The notes: a model not told the origin generated them from the letters alone. DNA of 64,000 nucleotides from Pararhizobium antarcticum (GCF_001885585.1 NZ_LSRP01000076.1:1-64000); one strand, 5' to 3'. Counted from the stretch's first letter, positions 43,565 through 52,902 are shown. Program-made: numbers and translations.

Positions 43565-44449
43565 TTACTGGAGGTCGACAAAGGCCGCCCGGACATAGTC
43601 TGCCACCGCCAGGACGGGCGGCGACGCGTTTTCGACGATCTGCAGGCCGATATTGTAGGAGCCGAGGTCCGGCAGGCCATCCACCTCGCCCAGCGCCACC
43701 AGATCGCCCTGCACGAGATAGCGCGGCAGGGGGGCGACCGCGAGGTCGGCCTGGATGGCCGCCCGCTGGCCGGTCGTATGGGCGCTGAGGAACGCGACCC
43801 GGAACTTTCGCCCTGCTTTCGCGAGCTTTTCGACGGCATCCGAGCGCCAGACGCAGCCATCCTCCCACATCGAGATCGGCAGCGGCTCGCGGGTATGGGC
43901 CGTGCCGCATTTTGTCCCGGTCCAGACCAGTCTCTCCGACAGCAGGATTTCACCGCCACCGGTATTTTCACCGCACATGCTGTTGAAGATGGCGATGTCC
44001 ATCCGGTGCTCCTCGACCCGCTTGCGCAGGACGCTGCTGTTGCCGATCATCACGTCGACGGTGACGTTCGGATAGGATAAGGCGAACCGCTTCAGCACTT
44101 CGGGCAGGATGCGTTCCCCAATATCCTCCGGCGCACCGACGCGCACGACGCCGTTCATGTCCGGCAAAAGGAAGCGCGACACCGTCTCGTTGTTCAGCGC
44201 CAGAAGCCGGCGGGCGTAGCCGAGCAGCAGTTCACCGTTGGGCGTCAGCGAGACGGAGCGCGCATCCCGCAGGAAGAGGACGCAGCCGAGGATTTCCTCG
44301 AGTTTCTTGATCTGCATCGAGACGGCCGATGGCGTCCGGTAGACGGTTTCGGCTGCCGTGGTGAAATTGCCGGTCTCGGCGATGGCGACAAAGGTCTTCA
44401 GAATGTCCATTTCCAGAAGCGGAAGGGCATGCCGCAGCATCATGTTCAT
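43565..44449 (-). CDS. LysR-family transcriptional regulator
   Basis: 294-aa LTTR: N-terminal winged HTH MDILKTFVAIAETGNFTTAAETVYRTPSAVSMQIKKLEEILG and a C-terminal effector domain from about residue 100 (VRVGAPEDIGERILPEVLKRF). GGAG lies 8 nt before the ATG. It is divergent from a small DUF1127-like gene, the classical LTTR target position. In related bacteria (Brucella VtlR) an LTTR of similar start controls small DUF1127 proteins; I suggest but cannot confirm this is the orthologue. Confidence 0.9.
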   Translation of the reverse strand: MNMMLRHALPLLEMDILKTFVAIAETGNFTTAAETVYRTPSAVSMQIKKLEEILGCVLFLRDARSVSLTPNGELLLGYARRLLALNNETVSRFLLPDMNGVVRVGAPEDIGERILPEVLKRFALSYPNVTVDVMIGNSSVLRKRVEEHRMDIAIFNSMCGENTGGGEILLSERLVWTGTKCGTAHTREPLPISMWEDGCVWRSDAVEKLAKAGRKFRVAFLSAHTTGQRAAIQADLAVAPLPRYLVQGDLVALGEVDGLPDLGSYNIGLQIVENASPPVLAVADYVRAAFVDLQ

Positions 44450-44495
44450 CGAAACACTCCAGGATCAGTTTTTCTGAAAGATATCATGACTTCAT

Positions 44496-44508
44496 TTCGT
44501 TTGATTGA
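44496..44508 (+). promoter_or_regulatory. Candidate LysR operator, copy 1
   Basis: TTCGTTTGATTGA lies 60 nt before the ATG of the 79-aa gene and in the divergent region with the LysR gene. The same 13-mer with one change (TTCGTTTGAATGA) recurs before the second small gene, a spacing consistent with an activator site just upstream of -35. Confidence 0.45.
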
Positions 44509-44567
44509 ACATGAGGGAGCAGCGATAGTCAAGTTGCAACATCGAAGCGAGACGAAAGGAGCCTGCC

Positions 44568-44807
44568 ATGTCCATCCACTCAACCGGCCCTCACGACCAC
44601 GCACCAGCGCTTAGCGGGCGCGCCGGACAACTCGTCCTTGGCATCGGCCGCATGGTCAGCCCCCTGCTGCTGCAGATCACCGACAACAGGCAGGTGCGCA
44701 GGATCGCCGCCCTCCGCCGCCAGACGCGCGCAGAAATTGCCAATCTACCCGCTTCGTTGCAGCAGGACATCGCTTTTTCGAAGGAGCTGAAACACAACGA
44801 TCCTTGA
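44568..44807 (+). CDS. Small DUF1127-like protein, 79 aa
   Basis: 79 aa, with AAAGGAG 6 nt before the ATG. The C-terminal part RAEIANLPASLQQDIAF follows the DUF1127 pattern (L-x-x-L-x-D/L-Q-x-DI), though less perfectly than its neighbour. The N-terminus is unrelated to known domains. DUF1127 proteins are short Arg-rich proteins that in Agrobacterium are reported to affect RNA turnover and metabolism. It is divergent from the LysR gene and paired with the 75-aa gene downstream. Confidence 0.7.
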   Translation: MSIHSTGPHDHAPALSGRAGQLVLGIGRMVSPLLLQITDNRQVRRIAALRRQTRAEIANLPASLQQDIAFSKELKHNDP

Positions 44808-44825
44808 TGAAAAACATCAAATATA

Positions 44826-44838
44826 TTCGTTTGAATGA
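44826..44838 (+). promoter_or_regulatory. Candidate LysR operator, copy 2
   Basis: TTCGTTTGAATGA lies 73 nt before the second small gene, repeating the 13-mer at 44496. The flanking bases (ATAT before, TGAAT after) also partly agree. Confidence 0.45.
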
Positions 44839-44910
44839 TGAATTGGGTTGCGACATTATCCTCACATGGTCGCGACCTTTTGAAAACCAAACCTCAAAAG
44901 GAACCAGCAA

Positions 44911-45138
44911 ATGACGCTCTCCAGTTGTGAACACACCGTGCCCGGACGCCGTCCGAGGCTGTCCTCGAACCTGTTTCGGCCCGCGCTGTCCCTGTTTCAG
45001 ACGGCACGCACCCGTATGGCCGACGCCTGGCAACAGCACCGCACCGAACGCGCCTTCGAAGGCCTGTCCTATGACACGTTGAAGGACATCGGCTTTCCGT
45101 CCGCAACCGCTGAAAAGACAGGCAAGCCGGCACGATGA
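44911..45138 (+). CDS. DUF1127 domain protein, 75 aa
   Basis: 75-aa protein with a typical DUF1127 ending: RTERAFEGLSYDTLKDIGFPS, preceded by a basic stretch (ARTRMADAWQQHRTE). AAAGGAACC lies about 7 nt before the ATG. A strong terminator follows. It carries the same upstream 13-mer as the 79-aa gene, so both probably answer to the adjacent LysR regulator. Confidence 0.85.
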   Translation: MTLSSCEHTVPGRRPRLSSNLFRPALSLFQTARTRMADAWQQHRTERAFEGLSYDTLKDIGFPSATAEKTGKPAR

Positions 45139-45198
45139 CAGTCCGGATCCCGACAGAACAAGAGGACGGACCGTCCTGTCGAAAATGGATCGGCGTAT

Positions 45199-45237
45199 GA
45201 AAAGGGCATTCCACCATGACGGCGGAGTGCCCTTTTT
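45199..45237. terminator. Bidirectional terminator after the DUF1127 gene
   Basis: AAAAGGGCATTCC, a GC-rich loop and GGAGTGCCCTTTTT form a stem of about 12 pairs with a T-run on the right and an A-run on the left. Clear rho-independent terminator. Confidence 0.85.
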
Positions 45238-45595
45238 GATGACAGCGCCCTGTCGCTCTGCCAAATTCGTATGATCCGGGCATGGCCTGATTCCGACACA
45301 CACGCCCAAGCCGTCGAAAGACGTCGCAATTCACAAAGTTGCGCAACCTACAAGCACACCGCGCCAAGCCACGCACGCTGCGGAATTGCCTGCCGAAGTC
45401 CCGCTGTTCGACGCTGAAAGCAAAAAGAATAGGCGTCTGCATGACGCCATGACCACTTTGGCAGCCGTCTCAAACCAGACCCAAAAATATACATCTTCCC
45501 AGTCGTGGACATCCATGCGAATGTCGTATTCAGACAAGCGACAACTCCGGCTTCCACGTGACAAATGCGACATCCTCTGGGCATGGAACGGTCTC

Positions 45596-46600
45596 ATGAA
45601 CAAGCCAATGACTAAAAAACGGTCTCTCGTTTTCTTTCTGGTACCGAATTTCTCCATGCTGCCGTTTTCAGCGGCGATCGAGACCCTGCGCATCGCCAAC
45701 CGCATGTTGGGCTATGAGGCCTACACATGGCGTCTGGCCTCGACGGACGGGCTGCAGGTGCTCTCCTCGAGCGGCATCGGCATCGAGGTCAACTCCTCGC
45801 TGGCCGACGAACGCAAACATCTCGGCGGTGAAAACCGCCCCTCCATGGTGCTCGTCTGTTCGGGCATCTATGTCGAGGATTTCTACAACAAGTCGGTGAA
45901 TGCCTGGCTGCGCGAAGTCTACAATCGCGGCGTCTCCGTCGGCAGCCTCTGCACGGGCGCCCATGTCCTGGCGTCCGCCGGACTTCTGACCGGCAAACGC
46001 TGTGCGATCCACTGGGAGAACCTGCCCGGCTTCGCCGAAAGCTTCCCGCAGGTCGATGTCTATGCCGATCTCTATGAAATCGACGGCAATATCTACACTT
46101 GCGCCGGCGGCACGGCGTCTCTCGACATGATGCTGAACCTGATTGATCAGGATTTTGGCGAAAACCTCGTCAACCGCGTCTGCGAGCAGGCTCTGACGGA
46201 CCGCGTGCGCGGCCCGCATGACCGCCAGCGCCTGCCCCTGCGCGCCCGCCTCGGCGTCCAGAACGCCAAGGTCCTGTCGATCATCGAACTGATGGAGGGC
46301 AATCTTTCAGAACCCCTGTCGCTGATCGAGATCGCCGACAGTGCCGGCCTCTCGCGCCGCCAGATCGAGCGGTTGTTTCGCCAGGAAATGGGCCGCTCGC
46401 CTGCCCGCTACTACCTGGAGATCCGTCTTGACCGCGCCCGGCACCTGCTCGTCCAGTCGGCCATGCCCGTCGTTGAAGTGGCTGTCGCCTGTGGCTTCGT
46501 ATCCGCCTCGCATTTTTCCAAGTGTTATCGCGAACTCTACAACCGCTCGCCGCAGCAGGAGCGAGCCGAGCGCAAACTGACCCTTCAGGCCGCACGTTAA
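45596..46600 (+). CDS. GATase1-like/AraC transcriptional regulator (GlxA/GbdR type)
   Basis: 334-aa protein with an N-terminal DJ-1/PfpI-like domain (SLVFFLVPNFSMLPFSAAIETLRIANRM and SLCTGAHVLASAGLLTGKRCAIHWE) and a C-terminal AraC double HTH (LIEIADSAGLSRRQIERLFRQEMGRSPARYYLEIRLDRAR; VACGFVSASHFSKCYRELY). Pseudomonas GbdR and CdhR, which respond to betaines and carnitine, belong to this class. The ATG at 45596 is used; the frame runs on to 45386 with no homology. Proximity to betaine and MttB genes makes it a good candidate activator for them. Confidence 0.88.
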   Translation: MNKPMTKKRSLVFFLVPNFSMLPFSAAIETLRIANRMLGYEAYTWRLASTDGLQVLSSSGIGIEVNSSLADERKHLGGENRPSMVLVCSGIYVEDFYNKSVNAWLREVYNRGVSVGSLCTGAHVLASAGLLTGKRCAIHWENLPGFAESFPQVDVYADLYEIDGNIYTCAGGTASLDMMLNLIDQDFGENLVNRVCEQALTDRVRGPHDRQRLPLRARLGVQNAKVLSIIELMEGNLSEPLSLIEIADSAGLSRRQIERLFRQEMGRSPARYYLEIRLDRARHLLVQSAMPVVEVAVACGFVSASHFSKCYRELYNRSPQQERAERKLTLQAAR

Positions 46601-46651
46601 GACCAGCGGGCGAGTTCATCGCGACGTTCGGACAGGACTTGATCAGGGTGT

Positions 46652-47980
46652 TCAGGATGCCATTGCGTTGAGCAGCGTCAGTTCGGAGACGGTCCGGTTG
46701 CGGCCATCATATTTCGCCATATAGAGAAACTGGTCGGCAGCATTCAGATAGTTGTCGAAGGATTCGCGACCCTCGATGATCGCCAAGCCGATCGATACGG
46801 TGACCGAGAGTTCTTCATCGTCCGCAGTCACTTTTGCCGAGGCAAGGTCGAGTCGCAGGTCCTCGCAAAACCGGCTGGCATCGGCAACGTTGAGGCTGTT
46901 GAACAGGATGCCGAATTCCTCGCCACCCAGACGCGCCAGAAGATGTTCCTCGCCCACCTGGGCGCGCAGGCGCCGGGCAACCGCCGTCAATACGAGATCG
47001 CCGACCTCGTGGCCATACGTGTCGTTCAGACGCTTGAAATGGTCGATGTCGAGAATGGCGATGCACGTCGTCCCGCCCCGACGCAGGCATTGATCCACGA
47101 GGCGCGGCCCGACCTGGAAGAAGTGTCGGCGATTGTAGAGGTCCGTCAGATAGTCGCGCGCGGCAATATTGTGCAGGGCCTGGACACGATTCTGAATGCT
47201 GGCGACATGAAAAATTCGACTGATGAATTCATCGACCAGAAACGGCGATTGAATGAACTCCGTTCCGCCGTTGCGCAGGAAGCGGGCCGCCTGCTGGCGA
47301 TCGCCACTCGAATCCACGGCGATCACGCCCAGCGCATCCTCGCCGTAGCGCAGCCGGATCTCCGCCAGCAGCCAATGGCCTGACATGTCGGAAAGATTGA
47401 TGTTTGTAACGACCAGGTCGAACGCCTCCGCCCCCTCGAGCCGCTCCAAAACCTGCGTGCCGCTGTCGACAGCGGTGACACGGAATTGTTGTCGCACCAG
47501 CAGGCTGGCGAGACCGGAGCGCGAATCGGCATCGGAATCCGCAAGCAGAACATGAGTCTTGCTGTTCGTCAGGGCACGATCGACGGCTGACATCACCTGG
47601 CCGATAGAATCCATCTGGTTCTTCAGCACGCAATCAACCACGTTCTTCGACAGAATATAGTCGCGTGTCGCGTCGTTGAAGGTGGCGGTGAAGACGATCA
47701 CCGCAATGCCCTTGGAAAGCACAAATTCCAAAGCCTCACAGTTCGGTGCATCGGGAAGATTGAGATCAAGGACGGCCAGCGAAAAATCGGCCTGGCCCGT
47801 CCCGAACAGAGTTTTCAACGCCTGCAATGAGGAACAATGGGTGACCGAGACACCATGGGCCGTTTCCAGACCATGCTTCAGTGCTGTCGAGAACATCCGG
47901 GAATCTTCTACAAGAAGCATCCGCCTGTCCGGATGTTTCTGCACGGCGTTCCCACGCCCCAGTGCCTTGCGAAAGCCCAC
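46652..47980 (-). CDS. Diguanylate cyclase with two receiver domains (REC-REC-GGDEF, PleD-like)
   Basis: 442 aa from a GTG at 47980. REC1 starts MLLVEDSRMF and keeps its phospho-Asp in LAVLDLNLPD. REC2 (HVLLADSDADS) has Asn at the phospho position (VVTNINLSDMSG) and Ser in place of the switch Lys (QSPF), so it is probably not phosphorylated. The GGDEF domain is active by sequence (YGHEVGDLVL; LARLGGEEFGILF). Likely makes c-di-GMP when REC1 is phosphorylated. It lies head-to-tail with a related two-REC protein 264 nt upstream. Confidence 0.92.
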   Translation of the reverse strand: MGFRKALGRGNAVQKHPDRRMLLVEDSRMFSTALKHGLETAHGVSVTHCSSLQALKTLFGTGQADFSLAVLDLNLPDAPNCEALEFVLSKGIAVIVFTATFNDATRDYILSKNVVDCVLKNQMDSIGQVMSAVDRALTNSKTHVLLADSDADSRSGLASLLVRQQFRVTAVDSGTQVLERLEGAEAFDLVVTNINLSDMSGHWLLAEIRLRYGEDALGVIAVDSSGDRQQAARFLRNGGTEFIQSPFLVDEFISRIFHVASIQNRVQALHNIAARDYLTDLYNRRHFFQVGPRLVDQCLRRGGTTCIAILDIDHFKRLNDTYGHEVGDLVLTAVARRLRAQVGEEHLLARLGGEEFGILFNSLNVADASRFCEDLRLDLASAKVTADDEELSVTVSIGLAIIEGRESFDNYLNAADQFLYMAKYDGRNRTVSELTLLNAMAS

Positions 47981-48244
47981 GTTGCTACCAATCCCATTGT
48001 TGAGCCGGAGGCGCTTTCGCTTGAAAGGCTGACTCGCAATATTTTTTGATTGTGACCGGGCGGCGACCAGGCATTCCCTGCCGGATCAACCGCTCCCGTC
48101 CCAATGTTCCCGTTGGTGCAATCAAACGGGGTCGCCGTTTCGAATTGGTTAATTCGCGGCGTGTCTTAAGAAAAATGATGAAATAAGCGACAGCTGTTGC
48201 AAAATCGGTCGAAAAGCTGTGAAAATGAGCAAATTCTAAAAAAA

Positions 48245-49078
48245 TCAGACCTTTCGGGCTGATTTCGCGTTCATCGTCTGGATTCTCGTCAACGTATCGA
48301 GGTTCTGGTTCACCCGGCAGTAGAATTCCTCATTGATGAATGGCCGCAGCATGAAATCATTGCCGCCGGCTTTCAGGAAGCGCGCAGACAGGAGCCGGTC
48401 GGCGGAAGAGGAAACACCGATAATGCGGAGTTGATGCGGGCCATGGCTGCCGCGGATGCGCCGCGTCAATTCGAAACCGTCGATATCGGGCATGTTATAG
48501 TCCGTGATCATCAGGCCGATATCGGGATTTTTCTTCAGAATGTCGAGAGCGACCGCACCGTTTTCAGCCGAGCTTGTCCGGAAGTTGTAGCGCTTGAGCT
48601 GGGTCGTCAGGAGGGCGCGCGCCGTCGGGCTGTCATCGACGATCAGCACATGGTGCTGATGGTTGGTGAGAAAGCGGCAGACGGATTCGGCCAGCATGTC
48701 GACTGCGAAGACGCTGTCCTTCAGGACATAGTCCACGATATCCTTGGCCAGGATCTTCTCCCGGATGCTTTCCTGGAACGTCCCCGTGAACACGATCGTC
48801 GGAATGCTCATGTCCGTCAGATAGGACAGAGCTTCCCCGTTTTCGGCGCCGGGAAGATTGATGTTGGAAATTGCCAGCGTTGCCGGGAAGGATGAGTTCT
48901 CGACAGCGAAGGTCATGTCGTCGTAGTCGCGACACACGATCACGTCGATATCAAGCAACTCCTTCAGCCGCTTGGATACCATGGCCGAAAAGAGGTTTGA
49001 GTCCTCGGCAAGCACGATACGGTGCTGCTGCAAGGATTCGCCGGAGTAGTACATGCCGGAAACGCCAAAAAATGACAT
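48245..49078 (-). CDS. Stand-alone double receiver response regulator (REC-REC)
   Basis: 277 aa. REC1 starts RIVLAEDSNLFSAM but has Asn at the phospho position (LAISNINLPGAENG). REC2 is intact (LIVDDSPTARALL; MITDYNMPDIDGFELTR). No output domain. The N-terminal 20 residues and REC1 parallel the GGDEF protein downstream, pointing to duplication. The pattern of active and inactive receivers is opposite in the two proteins. Probably a phosphate sink, adaptor or heterodimer partner. Confidence 0.9.
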   Translation of the reverse strand: MSFFGVSGMYYSGESLQQHRIVLAEDSNLFSAMVSKRLKELLDIDVIVCRDYDDMTFAVENSSFPATLAISNINLPGAENGEALSYLTDMSIPTIVFTGTFQESIREKILAKDIVDYVLKDSVFAVDMLAESVCRFLTNHQHHVLIVDDSPTARALLTTQLKRYNFRTSSAENGAVALDILKKNPDIGLMITDYNMPDIDGFELTRRIRGSHGPHQLRIIGVSSSADRLLSARFLKAGGNDFMLRPFINEEFYCRVNQNLDTLTRIQTMNAKSARKV

Positions 49079-49277
49079 AGCTCGCCTATCTGAAAGATTG
49101 TCCCCACAGAGAAGCTACGCGGAAAGGTTTTCGCAGTGGTTAACCGATTGCTGAAATAACAAGGGAGTGTTTTCGGCAGGACAAGCCTGAAACGAGGCGT
49201 TCAGCCTGTCGCAAATTCCACGCCAGCGCCGACACATGGCCGTTCAAAGGCCGCAACATCGCGGAATGGCCGGCGGC

Positions 49278-49541
49278 CTATTTCACCACGGCGGAACCGT
49301 TGATGATCTCGACATTTTCATCACCCTGCAGGCCGATGCGGTCGCCGCTCGGCGTGGTCAGGAAACAGCCCGCCGGGCAGATCGATTCCGAGCCGCCGGC
49401 ATCAACTGCAATCTCCATGCGGCTTTCGCCCTCGACGACGACGAGGATCGCCGTGTCGGCGTCCTTGTTCGTAACCGTGGCAGCGCCCGCTGGCGCAATT
49501 GCAAGAAGGACGAGAAGAAATGCACCCGATGCTGTCTTCAT
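49278..49541 (-). CDS. Small exported hypothetical protein, 87 aa
   Basis: A signal peptide (MKTASGAFLLVLLAIAPAGAA) is followed by about 66 residues including ILVVVEGESRMEIAVDAGGSESICPAGCFLTTPSGD. Two Cys (ICPAGC) could form a disulfide in the periplasm. No family recognised, though similar short secreted proteins occur in rhizobia. Confidence 0.7.
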   Translation of the reverse strand: MKTASGAFLLVLLAIAPAGAATVTNKDADTAILVVVEGESRMEIAVDAGGSESICPAGCFLTTPSGDRIGLQGDENVEIINGSAVVK

Positions 49542-49713
49542 TGCTCATCGGCGTAAACGCCGCCCCTTTTTGGTGCGCGCAGTTCCGAAGCGATATACCG
49601 CGGATAAGGCCTGCACCTCTTCAGCCATTCGAAGACTAGACCGCGAATGAAGGAATTGCATGGGTTTTATTGCGCGATGGCTGAATGCAGCGTGAATATG
49701 TTCGTCGCGAGCA

Positions 49714-52215
49714 TTAGGAGGGCTCACCGCCGGTACCGACACCAACGCGACGGGGGCGGCGCGCTGTCGCACCGGGCTTGGCATCTTCAGGCGCCGGCAG
49801 GCCGACCTCCAGCGAAGCGGGTTCTTCCGGCACAGGTTCCAGCGCCACCGCCTCGACGACATCCTTTGGAAAAGGAGACCCGATGCCCTCGGCGCGGAAG
49901 CGTTCGTAGATTGCCAGCCGAAGATCATTGCGGACACCCCCGCCATTGACGATGTCGGCGACATAGACGCGCAGTTCAAACGTCATCGTCGCTTCGCCAA
50001 AGGCACTGAAGACGGCCGATGGCGATGGGTTGCGCAAAACCAGCGGATGCGCTTCGGCGATCTCAAGCAGGAGATCCATGACCCGGCGCGGCGCCGTGTC
50101 ATAACCGACGACGACAGGAATATCCGATCGTCCGAGCTTGTTGCGATGCGTCCAGTTGCCAACTGAGGCATTGATGAACAGCGAGTTCGGGACCATGATC
50201 GACTGATGCTGGAATGTCTCGATTTCGGTGGCGCGAACCGAGATCCGCTTGACGAAGCCTTCCGTCGTGCCGGTGACCACCCAGTCGCCAACCTTGAAGG
50301 GACGCTCAACCAGAAGAATGAGGCCCGAGACAAAGTTCGACACGATGTTCTGGAGGCCGAAACCGACACCCAGCGAAAGGGCGCCCGCGACAAGCGCAAG
50401 GCTCGACAGATCGAGGCCCGCCGCGGAAATGCCAACCAGACCCGCAAGGCCGACCCCGAGATAACCGATCCCTGTCTTGATTGAATTTCGCACGCCGGCA
50501 TCGACGCGAGAGCGCGCCATGACGCTGCCGTCCAGCCAGCGCTGAAACCAGCGGGTCATGAAAAATCCGATGGTAAACAGCAGAATGCCGGCAAAGATGC
50601 CGACCAGCGAAATGGTAATGCTGCCGATCTTGATTTCCGTGAACAACCGGTAGGCCCCAGCCTGGATATCGGCGACCTTGAAGCCCCACTGGAGCAGGAT
50701 CAGCGGAATGAAAATCAGGATGACGAGGGCATAGATGCCAAGCCCCGCAGCGAGGCCGGACTGGTCAAGGGACACCTGCCCCATGCCATATCGCTTTTCG
50801 AGGAAACGACCAACGACAGTGTCGGCAAAGGCGTTCTGCTTGGCCACGGCCTTGCCCGTCAGGATACCGATATAGGCCGTGACCATGATCGCGCTGGTAA
50901 CGACGATCTGTGTTGCGATGAACCGCGCAAGCCCGACATACCCAGCCAGCGCCGCGGCAATCAGCGCACCGCCGGTCAACACGAACAGCACGGACATGAA
51001 GCGAGGCCACGGCCGTCCCGGTCCGTCAAGAGGTGCACCGGCCGGCACCATGGGCTTGATCAGCGCCAGGGTCATCAGGATGAGCCCGATGATGACAGAA
51101 GCGAACAGGCTCTTGACGACGGTCAGGACGACTGGCGAGCCCATGGCTTCGCTGATCCCGCCGAGCAGGTAATCGAAGGAGTTGACCGCAGTCATCGCAA
51201 AGATAGCGACCATCAGGCGCCGCGCGCCGACATCGGATACACGAACCAGACGCCAGTTGCCTTCGCCCGGCGCCAGCACGGCATTGGCCAGCGTCACCAC
51301 GAACAAGAGCGCGACGCTGACACCCAGCGTGATCGCGATGATCGGGGCGATGTCGGCGCGCAGGACATTGAAGGACTGCAGGAAGAAATAGCTGGACAGC
51401 ACGAAGGCCCCCGCCGCCGTCGTCGGGATCATCGTCGACCAGAAGGCGACAGAGAGACGCGTGATGTAGCCCGGCTCGGGATCCTTCACATCGCGGCGGA
51501 TCAGCGGAGAAAACACACGGTAGCTGCCGGACAGGAACAGCAGCGCTGCACAGAGCGACAGAAAAAGCGCGCTCAACACCGAGAGGCGCTTGTACTTCCA
51601 GACAAAGGAAACCCAGCTCGTCAGGCTGCGCGACAGCGCCTGCCCTTCAATGGCAAGCGCCTTTCCAGCGTTCACGAGAACGTCGGGATTGATGTCCGTG
51701 TGCTGGAGCAGCGTGTTGGAAAACAGCGCCCGCCTTATCTCGGTGATCGCGTTCGACAGTCTGGTCGCCTGTATGGAGAGATTTTCTGCATCGCCCGTCA
51801 GCGCGTTGATTTCGCCGCGCTCGGCAATCAGCCGCTCGCGTTCCTGGCGGACGATTTCGGCTTCCGGAGGCGCATTTTCGGCCGGCGGATCACCAAGCTC
51901 GGCGAGCCGCGCCTTGATCTCGTCAAGCCGCGGCCGCGTGGCGATGGAGATCGCGATGATCTTCTTGGCGGTCGCATCGACATCGACCTTGAGTTCGGAC
52001 AGCCGGTTGTCGTCGCTCTTTTCCGCCTGCATCAGATCCGTCAGGCGCGTCAATTCGTTGCGCGCCACGTTCAACTGCTCGCTCGCCTGGCTCTGCGCGC
52101 TGCCCACCGCAGTCTCGGTCGCCGAGACCGGGGCTGCAGCGTCCTGAGCAAACACCGTCGGCACCGACAGCGCTACCCCGAGCGAAAACAGCAGGACAAG
52201 AAATTTCGGTGGCAT
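49714..52215 (-). CDS. Large MscS-family mechanosensitive channel (DUF3772 N-domain)
   Basis: 833-aa MscK-like channel. A signal peptide (FLVLLFSLGVALSVPTVFA) is followed by a periplasmic coiled region (about residues 40-200, DUF3772-like), then about ten TM helices, and the MscS pore and beta domain with ALVAGALSLGVGFGLQNIVSNFVSGLILLVERPFKVGDWV. The C-terminal tail is charged and rich in Arg/Gly. The ATG at 52215 matches the signal peptide; the frame begins 60 nt earlier without an RBS. Probably opens on osmotic downshift, a role that pairs naturally with osmolyte uptake. Confidence 0.9.
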   Translation of the reverse strand: MPPKFLVLLFSLGVALSVPTVFAQDAAAPVSATETAVGSAQSQASEQLNVARNELTRLTDLMQAEKSDDNRLSELKVDVDATAKKIIAISIATRPRLDEIKARLAELGDPPAENAPPEAEIVRQERERLIAERGEINALTGDAENLSIQATRLSNAITEIRRALFSNTLLQHTDINPDVLVNAGKALAIEGQALSRSLTSWVSFVWKYKRLSVLSALFLSLCAALLFLSGSYRVFSPLIRRDVKDPEPGYITRLSVAFWSTMIPTTAAGAFVLSSYFFLQSFNVLRADIAPIIAITLGVSVALLFVVTLANAVLAPGEGNWRLVRVSDVGARRLMVAIFAMTAVNSFDYLLGGISEAMGSPVVLTVVKSLFASVIIGLILMTLALIKPMVPAGAPLDGPGRPWPRFMSVLFVLTGGALIAAALAGYVGLARFIATQIVVTSAIMVTAYIGILTGKAVAKQNAFADTVVGRFLEKRYGMGQVSLDQSGLAAGLGIYALVILIFIPLILLQWGFKVADIQAGAYRLFTEIKIGSITISLVGIFAGILLFTIGFFMTRWFQRWLDGSVMARSRVDAGVRNSIKTGIGYLGVGLAGLVGISAAGLDLSSLALVAGALSLGVGFGLQNIVSNFVSGLILLVERPFKVGDWVVTGTTEGFVKRISVRATEIETFQHQSIMVPNSLFINASVGNWTHRNKLGRSDIPVVVGYDTAPRRVMDLLLEIAEAHPLVLRNPSPSAVFSAFGEATMTFELRVYVADIVNGGGVRNDLRLAIYERFRAEGIGSPFPKDVVEAVALEPVPEEPASLEVGLPAPEDAKPGATARRPRRVGVGTGGEPS

Positions 52216-52341
52216 CGGCAAGCCTTTGGCTTTCAGAGCGATGGGAATGACAGCGGAGGGAGAATCGGCACGCAACGTGTTTGTCTAGTTTCAATAGGTG
52301 GCGATGCGGAGAGATGCAAAGGCGGCTTATCCGGGATCGAT

Positions 52342-52902
52342 CTAGAAGCCCGCACCCGGCTGGCTGAGATACGCTTCCTCTGCGGCCGTCGAGGTCCGCC
52401 CGATCATCTCGTTGCGATGCGGGAAGCGGCCGAACAGGCGGATGACTTCATGGTGGCGAATGGCAAAATCGAGATAGTGCGCGTCTGCCAATTCGGTGAA
52501 CAGCTTGACCGACTGAACCTGTTCCGCGAGATTTTCGGCATGTTCGAAGGGCATGTAGAAAAAACAGCGTCGCTCTGCCGGGGTCGCCAGATCGGCGCCG
52601 GCGGCGATAGCAAGCTTTGCTTCCCGCAAGGCCAGGCTATCCGTTGCAAAGGCCAGCGGGCTGGCGCGATAGATGTTGCGCGGCAATTGATCGAGGACGA
52701 TGATCGCCGCCAGCCGATTGTCCGGTGTTTCGCGCCAAAGCGGCGGAATACCGCGTGCCAATGCCAGATGCGTGCTCATAAAACGCCGCTGGCATTGCTC
52801 GTCGAGGCCCGGCGGCGACTTGAACCAGTGCTCGGGCTGCAACTCCTCGAACCAGAAGGTCAGAATTTCCCCTGGGGTGCAGAGCGGCGCGTCCATGCTC
52901 AT
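52342..52902 (-). CDS. DUF924-family protein
   Basis: 186-aa protein with the DUF924 pattern: ILTFWFEELQPEHWFKSPPGLDEQCQRRF, AAIIVLDQLPRNIYRASPLAFATDSLAL, and FFYMPFEHAENLAEQ. The fold is TPR-like and the function unknown. The start at 52902 is used because upstream residues lack similarity. It lies downstream of the B12-type transporter permease on the same strand; readthrough is possible but a link is not implied. Confidence 0.85.
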   Translation of the reverse strand: MSMDAPLCTPGEILTFWFEELQPEHWFKSPPGLDEQCQRRFMSTHLALARGIPPLWRETPDNRLAAIIVLDQLPRNIYRASPLAFATDSLALREAKLAIAAGADLATPAERRCFFYMPFEHAENLAEQVQSVKLFTELADAHYLDFAIRHHEVIRLFGRFPHRNEMIGRTSTAAEEAYLSQPGAGF

